Below are positions 1-6,327 of a DNA stretch of 19,592 bases, one piece after another. The translations under genes and the position numbers were made by a program. The stretch's first letter is position 1, and every line of letters begins with the position of its first letter. Source of the stretch: Coriobacteriia bacterium (GTDB lineage: Bacteria > Actinomycetota > Coriobacteriia > Coriobacteriales > QAMH01); contig CAAEKX010000243.1 of the NCBI GenBank assembly GCA_900756605.1, positions 1-19,592 of the forward strand, given 5' to 3'. The notes beneath the pieces are model-generated. The model worked only from the letters and a program-made list of their open reading frames with translations. It searched no databases and was not told the origin of the DNA.

Positions 1-534
1 CGGCAGCAGCACGATGAAGAGCGCTGCGGCGAGCAGCGGAATCACCAGCAGGATGACGCAAAATGCCTGACCAAATCCTCCTGGGTCCCGTTGAAACATT
101 CTGAAGACTCGCTTGATTTGTAAACCGGGAAGCACGCGCTCGTAGATGACGCTGCGGAAGGCACCCGCCGCGGCAAGGGCCGCAACAAACACCGCGAAGA
201 CCTCCACGAGAAACTGCAGGATGGTGCCGACAGCCGGAATGAAACCCAACAGGAACCCGGCAATTACGACAGGCGCGACCCAAATGAACATGACCCAAAG
301 CGCGAGGAATCCGTATCGCGCGCAGCGGCCCAAGTCTCCCAGCTTTCGAGACAGGGGCGTGTGCATACCCCAGGCAGCTTCTTTCGCCCAATCAAACAGG
401 TACCCGAACATGATGATCTGCCCGATGATGGGCACGCAATTCATGAGGCCGAGCACAAGCGTTGCCTTCCACCAATCATCGTCGGCAGCCAGGTCACCCC
501 ACGCTCGGTCCATGTATGTGTTGATCGTCTTCAT
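1..534 (-). CDS. DUF4013-family multi-pass membrane protein (3' end cut off by window)
   Basis: The reading frame is open from the ATG at 534 to the window edge, giving 178 codons with no stop, so the C-terminus is missing. The protein is strongly hydrophobic. Likely membrane segments lie near residues 26-46, 74-96, 98-128 and 157-178. The start of the first segment (VPIIGQIIMFGYLFDWAKEA, residues 34-53), followed by a short loop with a conserved-looking TPLSRKLGDLGR stretch (59-70), resembles the DUF4013 family of small bacterial and archaeal membrane proteins. That family has no established biochemical role. The gene lies 27 bp downstream of the acidic-protein gene on the same strand and probably shares its promoter. 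No strong ribosome-binding site precedes the ATG; a GGCAGG about 8 nt upstream is the best candidate. The family call is moderate; that it is a membrane protein is clear. Confidence 0.7.
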   Translation of the reverse strand, partial: MKTINTYMDRAWGDLAADDDWWKATLVLGLMNCVPIIGQIIMFGYLFDWAKEAAWGMHTPLSRKLGDLGRCARYGFLALWVMFIWVAPVVIAGFLLGFIPAVGTILQFLVEVFAVFVAALAAAGAFRSVIYERVLPGLQIKRVFRMFQRDPGGFGQAFCVILLVIPLLAAALFIVLLP

Positions 535-561
535 CGATACGCCTGCCGCCCGCTGCGGTGA

Positions 562-1095
562 CTACTCCTTGGAGCCGCCACCACCCAGCAGGGTCTGGAT
601 GCGCTGCTGGATCTCTTCCATCTCGTCGCCTTCCTTGGCGAGCACCTCGGCGCGAGCCTTGGCCGCACGCACGGCGGCGAGGTCATAGAAGGTGTCGACA
701 TCATCCACGTAAGCGGGCGTTTCCTCGAAGACGAGGGCATCGCCCTCCTGCTTGTACAGGCGTGCGATGACGTAGGCCTCCTCCATCTCGGTCGTGGCGC
801 ACTCGACGATGATCGCGTCAAGCTGGCCGTCATCGGTCATGAGGAAACCGTCGTAGCAGAAGGCGTAATGCGTCGAGAAGGCGCTCGACGACTTGACGTT
901 GGCCTCCGCGGCGTCGCGGCAGCTCGTCACGTCGTCACCGGGAAAGTTCTCCTCGAACATCTGGTCCCCGTCAACGATAACCGTGAACGGGGTGAGCTCC
1001 TCGCCCTCCTCGAGCTTTGCCTGCGCGGTATCGAGGCAATAGAATGTGATGCGCTCGAGGATGTCGTCCATCTCGAGGTTTTCTTGATCTGACAT
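562..1095 (-). CDS. Acidic hypothetical protein, 177 aa
   Basis: I do not recognise this family. The start is set by AAGGAG five bases before the ATG at 1095. An in-frame ATG further upstream (1134) would have to read through a leader hairpin and lacks a ribosome-binding site. The protein is rich in Glu and Asp throughout, has no membrane segment or signal peptide, and is probably cytosolic. The middle (about residues 35-135) looks like a folded alpha/beta domain with alternating hydrophobic residues. Residues 136-172 form an Ala/Glu/Lys/Arg-rich amphipathic helix that could be a coiled coil, and the protein ends in a glycine-rich tail (LLGGGGSKE). It is the first gene of a likely two-gene unit with the DUF4013 membrane protein. 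A function cannot be assigned from sequence alone. Confidence 0.75.
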   Translation of the reverse strand: MSDQENLEMDDILERITFYCLDTAQAKLEEGEELTPFTVIVDGDQMFEENFPGDDVTSCRDAAEANVKSSSAFSTHYAFCYDGFLMTDDGQLDAIIVECATTEMEEAYVIARLYKQEGDALVFEETPAYVDDVDTFYDLAAVRAAKARAEVLAKEGDEMEEIQQRIQTLLGGGGSKE

Positions 1096-1111
1096 CGTTT
1101 CTCCTTGTGTG

Positions 1112-1130
1112 AGCGCCCCAGACGGGCGCT
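1112..1130 (-). other. Leader hairpin before the acidic-protein gene
   Basis: A 7-bp perfect stem (AGCGCCC / GGGCGCT) with a 5-base loop lies between the predicted transcription start and the Shine-Dalgarno sequence of the acidic-protein gene. No U-run follows, so it is not an evident terminator. It may stabilise the mRNA or affect translation. Confidence 0.4.
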
Positions 1131-1152
1131 TCAATCGTTTCCATTCATCGAA

Positions 1153-1181
1153 AGTATACTTTTTGGTGCGATGCGAGCCAA
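1153..1181 (-). promoter_or_regulatory. Sigma70-type promoter for the acidic protein / DUF4013 unit
   Basis: Read on the minus strand, TTGGCT (1181-1176) and TATACT (1158-1153) are separated by 17 bases, close to the -35/-10 consensus. Transcription would begin near 1146, giving a leader of about 50 nt that contains the hairpin at 1112-1130. Confidence 0.6.
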
Positions 1182-1217
1182 CCTCGCAAATTTCGGGCAG
1201 CCGCGGGTGTCTTGCGT

Positions 1218-1223
1218 TATAAT
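1218..1223 (+). promoter_or_regulatory. -10 element (TATAAT) of the tRNA-Ser(CGA) promoter
   Basis: A perfect TATAAT lies 30 bases before the tRNA 5' end, which is typical placement. No convincing -35 hexamer is visible 16-18 bases upstream. A small CCCC...GGGG inverted repeat lies between it and the tRNA. Confidence 0.5.
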
Positions 1224-1252
1224 CACCCCCGCACCCACACGGGGCCCCATGC

Positions 1253-1345
1253 GGAGGGGTGGCAGAGTGGTTGAATGCGGCGGTCTCGAAAACCGTTTAC
1301 CCGGTAACCCCGGGTACGAGGGTTCGAATCCCTCCTCCTCCGCCA
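1253..1345 (+). tRNA. tRNA-Ser(CGA)
   Basis: A class II tRNA of 93 bases including an encoded CCA. The acceptor stem GGAGGGG pairs with CTCCTCC (one G-U), followed by discriminator G. The anticodon arm is GCGGT-CTCGAAA-ACCGT, giving anticodon CGA, which reads UCG serine codons. A long variable arm (ACCCGG...CCCGGGT) is present, as expected for tRNA-Ser. The T arm is GAGGG-TTCGAAT-CCCTC. Confidence 0.95.
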
Positions 1346-1371
1346 GATATTTCTCGCAGATAGAAGCCGCC

Positions 1372-2622
1372 ATGAACAACCCGATGGACACCGAACCAAA
1401 TGAGACCGTCGAGGCGAGATGGCGTCTACGGGCGTTTCGGGCCTGGGCCATCGTCGGCATCTGCATCATCATCGGCATCCTGCTCTACATCGCCGGCATC
1501 ATCTGGCAAGCCGTAGCCGTCATCATCGTGACGGCGCTGCTCGTCTTTCTGCTGCACGGCTTCGTCAACAGGCTCCAGAGACACGGCATCCCCCGTTGGG
1601 GCGGCACGACCATCGCGTTCCTGCTCATCATCGCCATCATCGTGGCCTGCTTCATGGTGCTCATCCCCGCCATCGTCCAACAGCTCACCTCATTCACCCA
1701 GCAGCTCCCCGGGTATCTCTCGCAAATCCAGGACTTCGTCACCAAGGCAAGTTCCTCGACGCAGTTCTTCGACGGCGAGAGCATCAACTCGCTGCTCACG
1801 CAGGCGGCATCCTTCATCCGCCAGCAGGCGGGCGCGCTGGCCAGCGGCCTGGCAAACGGCGTCATGGGCGGCATCGTGAGCGTCGGTAACGTCATCCTCA
1901 TCACCTTCATCTCGTTCATCTGCTCGTTCTGGATTTTGCTCGACCTCCCCGTGCTCACGCGTGAGGTGCGCGGCCTCGTGGACGAGAAATACCAGGACGA
2001 CATTGACGTCGTGACCCACGCCTTTGGCACCGCCGTCTATGGGTGGGCCAAGTCGACCTTGCTCTGCGCGCTCATCACGGGTGTCGCGAGCTGGCTCTGC
2101 TTCCTCATTCTCGGCATCCCCTACTCCGTGGTTCTGGGCTTCCTGTGCGGCATCCTGTATTTCGTGCCCTACATCGGCCCCATGGTCTCGTGCGCGATCG
2201 TCGCGATCATCGCGCTCTTTGTCTCGCCGCTTGTGTGCCTCATCTCGATCGTGGTCAACATGGTCATCAACAACGTCATCGGCAACATCATCTCGCCCAA
2301 GCTCATGAAGAGCTCGGTCAACGTCTACCCCGCGCTCATTCTCGTGGCAATCCTCGTGGGCAGCGCCCTGGGTGGCATACCCGGCATGTTGCTCTCGATT
2401 CCCGTCATCGGCGCCCTGCAGGGCATCTTCATCGCGTATTACGAGCTCATCACCGGCAAGAAGATCGCGACGGAGGACGGCGTGCTCTTCCAGCTGCCCA
2501 AGCCCAAGAAGAACCGCAAGACCCCCAAGCTCATCAAGGACCTCAAGAACGACCTGCAGCGCGAGAAGAAACAGGGTGCTGACGAAAGCGCCCCCGAGCA
2601 GGAAGACGAGGAGCAGAAGTAA
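1372..2622 (+). CDS. AI-2E/PerM-family (UPF0118) membrane transporter
   Basis: A 416-residue polytopic membrane protein of the AI-2E transporter family (PF01594). Members have been linked to autoinducer-2 export, Na+/H+ antiport or permease roles, so the substrate cannot be read from sequence. Membrane segments lie near residues 25-45, 47-65, 80-103, 170-192, 230-285 and 287-357. A long extracytoplasmic-type segment (104-165) lies between the first and second halves, as in the family. Family hallmarks are ILYFVPYIGP (261-270) and the P-A-L-I-L...GGIPGMLLSIPV stretch near 320-345. The last roughly 55 residues are a charged Lys/Glu cytoplasmic tail. The ATG at 1372 starts just after the tRNA and an ATG at 1384 is a possible alternative; neither has a clear ribosome-binding site. 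The gene may be read through from the tRNA promoter, since only 26 bases separate them. Confidence 0.88.
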   Translation: MNNPMDTEPNETVEARWRLRAFRAWAIVGICIIIGILLYIAGIIWQAVAVIIVTALLVFLLHGFVNRLQRHGIPRWGGTTIAFLLIIAIIVACFMVLIPAIVQQLTSFTQQLPGYLSQIQDFVTKASSSTQFFDGESINSLLTQAASFIRQQAGALASGLANGVMGGIVSVGNVILITFISFICSFWILLDLPVLTREVRGLVDEKYQDDIDVVTHAFGTAVYGWAKSTLLCALITGVASWLCFLILGIPYSVVLGFLCGILYFVPYIGPMVSCAIVAIIALFVSPLVCLISIVVNMVINNVIGNIISPKLMKSSVNVYPALILVAILVGSALGGIPGMLLSIPVIGALQGIFIAYYELITGKKIATEDGVLFQLPKPKKNRKTPKLIKDLKNDLQREKKQGADESAPEQEDEEQK

Positions 2623-2660
2623 CCCCTCGTCCACGGTCTGCTGCGCCTCCCCTATCCGCG

Positions 2661-2669
2661 TGCTAGGAT
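2661..2669 (+). promoter_or_regulatory. Extended -10 promoter candidate for amrBA
   Basis: TGC-TAGGAT matches the extended -10 pattern TGn-TAnnnT, 30 bases before the amrBA start codon. The -35 region is weak, as is common for extended -10 promoters. Confidence 0.35.
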
Positions 2670-2699
2670 AATCACATCGACACGCGCGAGGAGGTTCCC

Positions 2700-4088
2700 A
2701 TGGCACTCCAGGCAGCATTCATCGTCCCGCATCCCCCGCTCATCATCCCCGCTGTTGGGCGTGGCAAGGAGACGGGCATCCAGGCAACCATTGATGCATA
2801 CGACGAGGTGGCGCAACAGATAGCTGCGCTCAAGCCGCAAACCATCGTTGTGACTTCGCCGCATGCGACGGCATACCGTGATTATTTCCATATCTCGCCC
2901 GGCAGCAGCGCCCAAGGCGACATGCGCCGTTTCGATGCCCGCGATACGGATCTTTCCTGCAGGTACGACACCGAGCTCGCAAATCGCATCTCGACGCTTG
3001 CCGCGTCCGAGGACTTCCCCGCCGGCACCGAGGGCGAACGAGACCCCTCCATCGATCACGCGACCTACATCCCTCTCTACTTCGTCGACAAGTTCTACCA
3101 GGATTACGAGGTGGTGCGCATTGGCCTATCGGGCTACGGGCCGATGGAGCATTACCATCTCGGCCAGCTCATCACGCAGGCAGCAGATCAGCTCGATCGT
3201 CGCGTGGTGCTCGTCGCGAGTGGCGACCTCTCGCACAAGCTCACGTACGATGGCCCCTATGGCTTCGCGCCCGAAGGCCCCGTCTTCGACGAGCAGATCA
3301 CCGAGGCGATGGCCCAGGGCGATTTCATGCGCATCCTGAGCTTCGATGAGAGCTTCTGCGACAAGGCTGCCGAATGCGGCCTGCGCTCGTTCCAAATCAT
3401 GGCGGGTGCCCTCGACGGCAAGAGCGTCGATGCGCACTTGCTCTCCTACGAAGGTCCTTTCGGCGTGGGCTATGCCGTTGCGTCCTTCATCGTGACGGGA
3501 AACGACAATACGCGCCGTTTTGACACGCGTTACGAGGACGAACAGCGCATGAAGGTGCAGCAGGCGCGTGCGCACGAGGACCCGTACGTCACGCTGGCCC
3601 GCGCGAGCGTCGAGCATTTCGTGCGCGAGCACACGCCCCTTCCACGGCCCGACGATTTGCCCGAGGAGATGCTCACGCAGCGTGCGGGTGTCTTCGTGTC
3701 GCTACACGAGCACGGCCGCCTACGCGGGTGCATCGGCACCATCGGCCCCGTAACGCCGTGCATCGCCGACGAGATCATCCGCAACGGTATCTCGGCATGC
3801 AGCGAGGACCCACGCTTCGATCCAGTACGCCCTAATGAGCTCGACCAGCTCGAGATTAGCGTCGACGTGCTTGGCGAGCCGCAGGACATTGCGTCAACCG
3901 ACGAGCTCGATCCGCAACGCTACGGCGTCATCGTGAGCAACGGTGGTCGTCGTGGCCTGCTGCTTCCCATGCTCGACGGTGTGGACACGGTCGCCGAGCA
4001 AGTCGAAATCGCCATGCGCAAGGGCGGTATCGGCCCGCATGAAGCCGGCACGACGCTCCAGCGCTTCGAGGTCGTCCGCCACGAATGA
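2700..4088 (+). CDS. AmmeMemoRadiSam fusion: LigB/MEMO-like domain + AMMECR1 domain (AmrB-AmrA)
   Basis: A 462-residue two-domain protein. Residues 1-270 resemble the class III extradiol dioxygenase (LigB)/MEMO fold: an N-terminal VPHPPL with H11, SPHATAYRD with H55, and ASGDLSHK around D176 and H179, at positions typical of metal-ligand or active-site histidines. Residues 295-460 are an AMMECR1 domain with the diagnostic LRGCIG motif (341-346) and a conserved SEDPRF. AMMECR1, MEMO and a radical SAM protein recur together in bacteria and archaea as the AmmeMemoRadiSam system, whose chemistry is not settled to my knowledge. The radical SAM partner follows here after 110 bp. A GAGGAGG lies 5 bases before the ATG, so the start is secure. 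The protein is cytosolic, with no signal peptide or membrane segment. A dioxygenase activity should not be assumed. Confidence 0.88.
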   Translation: MALQAAFIVPHPPLIIPAVGRGKETGIQATIDAYDEVAQQIAALKPQTIVVTSPHATAYRDYFHISPGSSAQGDMRRFDARDTDLSCRYDTELANRISTLAASEDFPAGTEGERDPSIDHATYIPLYFVDKFYQDYEVVRIGLSGYGPMEHYHLGQLITQAADQLDRRVVLVASGDLSHKLTYDGPYGFAPEGPVFDEQITEAMAQGDFMRILSFDESFCDKAAECGLRSFQIMAGALDGKSVDAHLLSYEGPFGVGYAVASFIVTGNDNTRRFDTRYEDEQRMKVQQARAHEDPYVTLARASVEHFVREHTPLPRPDDLPEEMLTQRAGVFVSLHEHGRLRGCIGTIGPVTPCIADEIIRNGISACSEDPRFDPVRPNELDQLEISVDVLGEPQDIASTDELDPQRYGVIVSNGGRRGLLLPMLDGVDTVAEQVEIAMRKGGIGPHEAGTTLQRFEVVRHE

Positions 4089-4094
4089 GGCAGT

Positions 4095-4170
4095 TGTGCC
4101 TGGCACGCTGTCTCATAGCATTGGCGTTCTCTCAGTTTTGACCAACTTTTGAGACAGCGTGCCAGGCACA
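4095..4170. repeat. Perfect 21-bp inverted repeat between amrBA and amrS
   Basis: The arms at 4095-4115 and 4150-4170 are exactly reverse-complementary over 21 bases. Each contains the self-complementary core GTGCCTGGCAC / GTGCCAGGCAC and a TGAGACAG (CTGTCTCA) end facing the 34-base spacer. In RNA this would fold into a very stable stem-loop inside the amr transcript. It looks like a mobile intergenic palindrome (REP-doublet-like) rather than a terminator, because no U-run follows either arm. Confidence 0.8.
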
Positions 4171-4198
4171 TTCCGGCAAGCGAAAGCATAGGAGCATC

Positions 4199-4918
4199 AT
4201 GAAGGTCACGTCACTCGCTCTCGACCCTATCGAGAAGAAACCGCTGGCTCGCTATAAACCCGGTTCGATGATCCTATCGGTGGGCAGCGTGGGCTGCACG
4301 ATGCATTGCCCTTGGTGCCAGAACCACCAGATTGCCCAGCCACAGGACCCACAGCTCGTTCCCGCGCGCAAGATGAGCAGCGAGGAACTCGCGGCACAGG
4401 CACGGGCACTTGTGAACGAGGGGAACATCGGCCTAGCCTACACCTATAACGAGCCGCTCATGCACTGGCGCGAGGTTCTTGCATGCGCCCAGGCCATACA
4501 CGATGCCGGGCTCGACAACGTCGTGGTCACGAACGGTCTCATCGCACCCGACAAGCTCGCGCAGCTTCTACCCTACATCGATGCCTTCAACATCGACCTC
4601 AAAGGCTTCGACCAATCTGTTTACGACATCACGGGAGGCAGGCTCGATACGGTCAAGAACACGATCGAGCAAGCACATGAAGGCGCACATGTTGAGGTGA
4701 CGACACTCGTCATTCCCGGTGTCAACGATGACATGGAGCTTCTGGATGAGGAGGCGGCCTGGCTTGCCAGCATCGACAAGGACATGCCGCTGCACCTCAC
4801 GCGCTTCTTTCCCCAGTATCGCTATGCAGACCGCCCTGCAACGCCCCTGGAGACGCTCTACAGGGCCCAGGAGGTCACCAGCAGGCACCTGGACGACGTG
4901 CTGCTGGGAAATGTCTGA
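4199..4918 (+). CDS. amrS: AmmeMemoRadiSam radical SAM protein (AmrS, short form)
   Basis: A 239-residue radical SAM enzyme related to pyruvate-formate-lyase activating enzymes. The cluster-binding motif is GCTMHCPWCQN with cysteines 33, 37 and 40 (CX3CX2C), which holds a [4Fe-4S] cluster for reductive cleavage of S-adenosylmethionine. TYNEP (about residues 82-86) and DLKGFD fit the PflA-like barrel, and the C-terminal LTRFFPQYR is typical of AmrS. Many family members are near 330 residues with an N-terminal extension before the barrel; this one lacks it. The start is supported by AGGAG four bases before the ATG, and the upstream DNA is the inverted repeat rather than coding. Adjacent amrBA supplies the AMMECR1 and MEMO-like partners. 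The substrate of the system is unknown to me. Confidence 0.85.
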   Translation: MKVTSLALDPIEKKPLARYKPGSMILSVGSVGCTMHCPWCQNHQIAQPQDPQLVPARKMSSEELAAQARALVNEGNIGLAYTYNEPLMHWREVLACAQAIHDAGLDNVVVTNGLIAPDKLAQLLPYIDAFNIDLKGFDQSVYDITGGRLDTVKNTIEQAHEGAHVEVTTLVIPGVNDDMELLDEEAAWLASIDKDMPLHLTRFFPQYRYADRPATPLETLYRAQEVTSRHLDDVLLGNV

Positions 4919-4969
4919 GAATGGTTCTACGGGGCGCATGGCGGAGGGGGTCGCACTCGACGTCCCTCC

Positions 4970-4980
4970 TGTCATTTCGA
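4970..4980 (+). repeat. Solo end of the 93-bp palindromic element
   Basis: TGTCATTTCGA repeats the left terminus of the element at 4998-5090 exactly, followed by AG and then unrelated sequence. It looks like a truncated copy beside a fuller one. Confidence 0.5.
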
Positions 4981-4997
4981 GAGTGATGCTACCCCCC

Positions 4998-5090
4998 TGT
5001 CATTTCGAGCGGAGCGAAGCGGAGTCGAGAAATCTTTCGTGGTGAGATTCCTCCACTCCGGGGCCTTCGGCCCCTCCGGTCGGAATGACA
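4998..5090 (+). repeat. 93-bp palindromic intergenic element (REP/MITE-like)
   Basis: The ends TGTCATTTCGA and TCGGAATGACA are inverted repeats matching at 10 of 11 positions. Inside, 5020-5035 and 5045-5060 form a 16-base imperfect inverted repeat (14/16), followed by a GGGGCC-TTC-GGCCCC hairpin at 5060-5074. No coding potential is evident. Intergenic elements with TGTCATTTCGAG...GGAATGACA ends are, as I recall, common in unrelated bacterial genomes; no transposase is encoded here. It lies between amrS and the terminator of tRNA-Ser(GGA). Confidence 0.65.
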
Positions 5091-5096
5091 ATGGGA

Positions 5097-5125
5097 ACAC
5101 AAAAGGGGCCGCATTGCGACCCCTT
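5097..5125 (-). terminator. Rho-independent terminator downstream of tRNA-Ser(GGA)
   Basis: On the minus strand AAGGGGTCGC-AAT-GCGGCCCCTT forms a 10-bp stem (one G-U pair) followed by TTTTGTGT, starting 13 bases past the tRNA 3' end. This is a convincing intrinsic terminator. Confidence 0.8.
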
Positions 5126-5137
5126 CTCGATTCGTGC

Positions 5138-5230
5138 TGGCGGAGGGATAGGGATTTGAACCCTAGGTACCGCTCTAAACGGCACACACGATTTCCAATC
5201 GTGCTCCTTAAGCCACTCGGACATCCCTCC
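5138..5230 (-). tRNA. tRNA-Ser(GGA)
   Basis: A class II tRNA of 93 bases including an encoded CCA (minus strand). Acceptor GGAGGGA pairs perfectly with TCCCTCC, then discriminator G. The anticodon arm is CACGA-TTGGAAA-TCGTG with anticodon GGA, reading UCC/UCU serine codons. The variable arm (TGCCG...CGGTA) is long, and the T arm is TAGGG-TTCAAAT-CCCTA. Confidence 0.95.
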
Positions 5231-5261
5231 GTGCTGTAGCTTATGCGTCAGTGACGACGCG

Positions 5262-5280
5262 GTTTGCTAGTATAGCAAAC
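5262..5280 (-). promoter_or_regulatory. 8-bp inverted repeat at the ddl 3' end, overlapping a TATACT -10-like hexamer
   Basis: GTTTGCTA-TAC-TAGCAAAC on the minus strand starts immediately after the ddl stop codon. It carries TATACT (5274-5269), about 40 bases upstream of the tRNA 5' end, which could be the tRNA's own -10 element; no strong -35 is seen. There is no U-run, so it is not a clear intrinsic terminator, and read-through from ddl into the tRNA is possible. Confidence 0.35.
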
Positions 5281-6243
5281 TCATGCGTGCTCTTCGAGGG
5301 CAAGTTCGATAAGTATGCGGCATAGCGCCCCGAAGGAGATTCCCACCGTTCCCGCCGTGTCGGGTAACAGCGAGGTCGACGTCATGCCCGGCAGCGTGTT
5401 GGTCTCGATGACCCAGCACTCTCCCGTCTCGTCCACCATGATGTCCGTGCGCGAAACACCTTTGCAGCCCAAAACCTCATGAGCGCGCAAAGCAGCAGCC
5501 TGACAGGCCGCCGTCGTACGGTCGTCAAGACGTGCGGGAATGATGTGCTTGGAGCCACCTGCGGCATATTTCGCCGTGAAGTCATAGGAGGTGCTGTCAC
5601 CCTGGGGGACGATCTCGATGACGGGAAGTGCCTCGGGCTGCGCGTTGCCGAGTACCGCCACCGTGGTCTCGGTACCGGGAATAAAGCTTTCGACAACCAC
5701 CTCGTTATCGAATTCGAGGGCGTTATGGATGGCTTCCGTAAGCTCTATCTCTCCTTCGACGATATAGGTGCCGATAGACGAACCACCGCGCGCGGCCTTC
5801 ACCACGACCTTTTCTCCGAGTTTCTCGATGATCTTCCCAGCATCAGGAGTATCGCCAGAGCGAACGATGACCCACGGAGCCGTCTTCAAGCCTATCGAGT
5901 CGTACATGATCTTGGAGCGCCCCTTGTCCATGGCCAAGGCACTTGCGAGAACGCCCGAACCCGTATAGGGCACTTCCAGGAGCTCACAGACGCCCTGGAT
6001 ACAACCGTCTTCGCCGCCCTTCCCGTGTAGCGCCAAAAAGACCACGGTCGGTTGCGCGTCAATGATTTGCTGAAGGGCATCGCTCTGCGCAGGATCAATC
6101 TCTACGACATCGAAGCCCTCTTCTCGCAGGGCTGCAGCACATGCGGCTCCCGACTTGAGAGATATCTCGCGCTCGTCGCTCTTCCCTCCCTTGAGTAGAA
6201 CGACCTTCGTCACTGCGGGATCACACGGCTTGGTGGTAATCAT
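5281..6243 (-). CDS. ddl: D-alanine--D-alanine ligase
   Basis: A 320-residue ATP-grasp enzyme that joins two D-alanines with ATP hydrolysis, making the dipeptide used for the peptidoglycan pentapeptide in the cytosol. Hallmarks are GKSDEREISLKSG (20-32), HGKGGEDG (73-80), YTGSGVLASALAMDK (93-107, substrate and ATP-lid region), RGGSSIGTY (152-160), and the metal-binding end IETNTLPGMTSTSL (279-292) with E280, N282 and PGMT. The omega-loop sequence YDFTAKY (220-226) keeps the Lys-Tyr pair typical of D-Ala-D-Ala ligases. D-Ala-D-Lac ligases tend to replace this Tyr, so a D-lactate-type enzyme is not suggested. The length is normal. AGAGG precedes the ATG at a good distance. The gene stands alone on this strand, divergent from rlmN, and its 3' end abuts tRNA-Ser(GGA). 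Confidence 0.95.
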   Translation of the reverse strand: MITTKPCDPAVTKVVLLKGGKSDEREISLKSGAACAAALREEGFDVVEIDPAQSDALQQIIDAQPTVVFLALHGKGGEDGCIQGVCELLEVPYTGSGVLASALAMDKGRSKIMYDSIGLKTAPWVIVRSGDTPDAGKIIEKLGEKVVVKAARGGSSIGTYIVEGEIELTEAIHNALEFDNEVVVESFIPGTETTVAVLGNAQPEALPVIEIVPQGDSTSYDFTAKYAAGGSKHIIPARLDDRTTAACQAAALRAHEVLGCKGVSRTDIMVDETGECWVIETNTLPGMTSTSLLPDTAGTVGISFGALCRILIELALEEHA

Positions 6244-6327
6244 GCTGGGCCTCTCATGGTGCGTCGAAGCGATATGGTGAGCAAAATGGTATCGTAATGG
6301 CTGTCACTGCGTCTAGACGGGGTTTTC

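Noticed and set aside
146..688. Plus-strand open frame at the left edge
   Set aside because: It is antisense to two genes with good evidence (the DUF4013 protein and the acidic protein), and its Arg/Ser/Ala/Pro-rich composition looks like a shadow.
1112..1130. Intrinsic terminator at the leader hairpin
   Set aside because: There is no T-run after the stem on the minus strand, and it sits in a 5' leader.
1690..2718. Long open frame on the minus strand (342 codons)
   Set aside because: It is antisense to the AI-2E family gene. Its product is an Asp/Glu/Arg-rich artefact of GC-rich codon bias, while the plus-strand frame has clear family motifs.
2700..3500. Calling the first domain of the amr fusion an aromatic-ring dioxygenase
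   Set aside because: The fold and histidines resemble LigB, but MEMO-type relatives share them, and the AMMECR1 domain and radical SAM neighbour point to the AmmeMemoRadiSam system.
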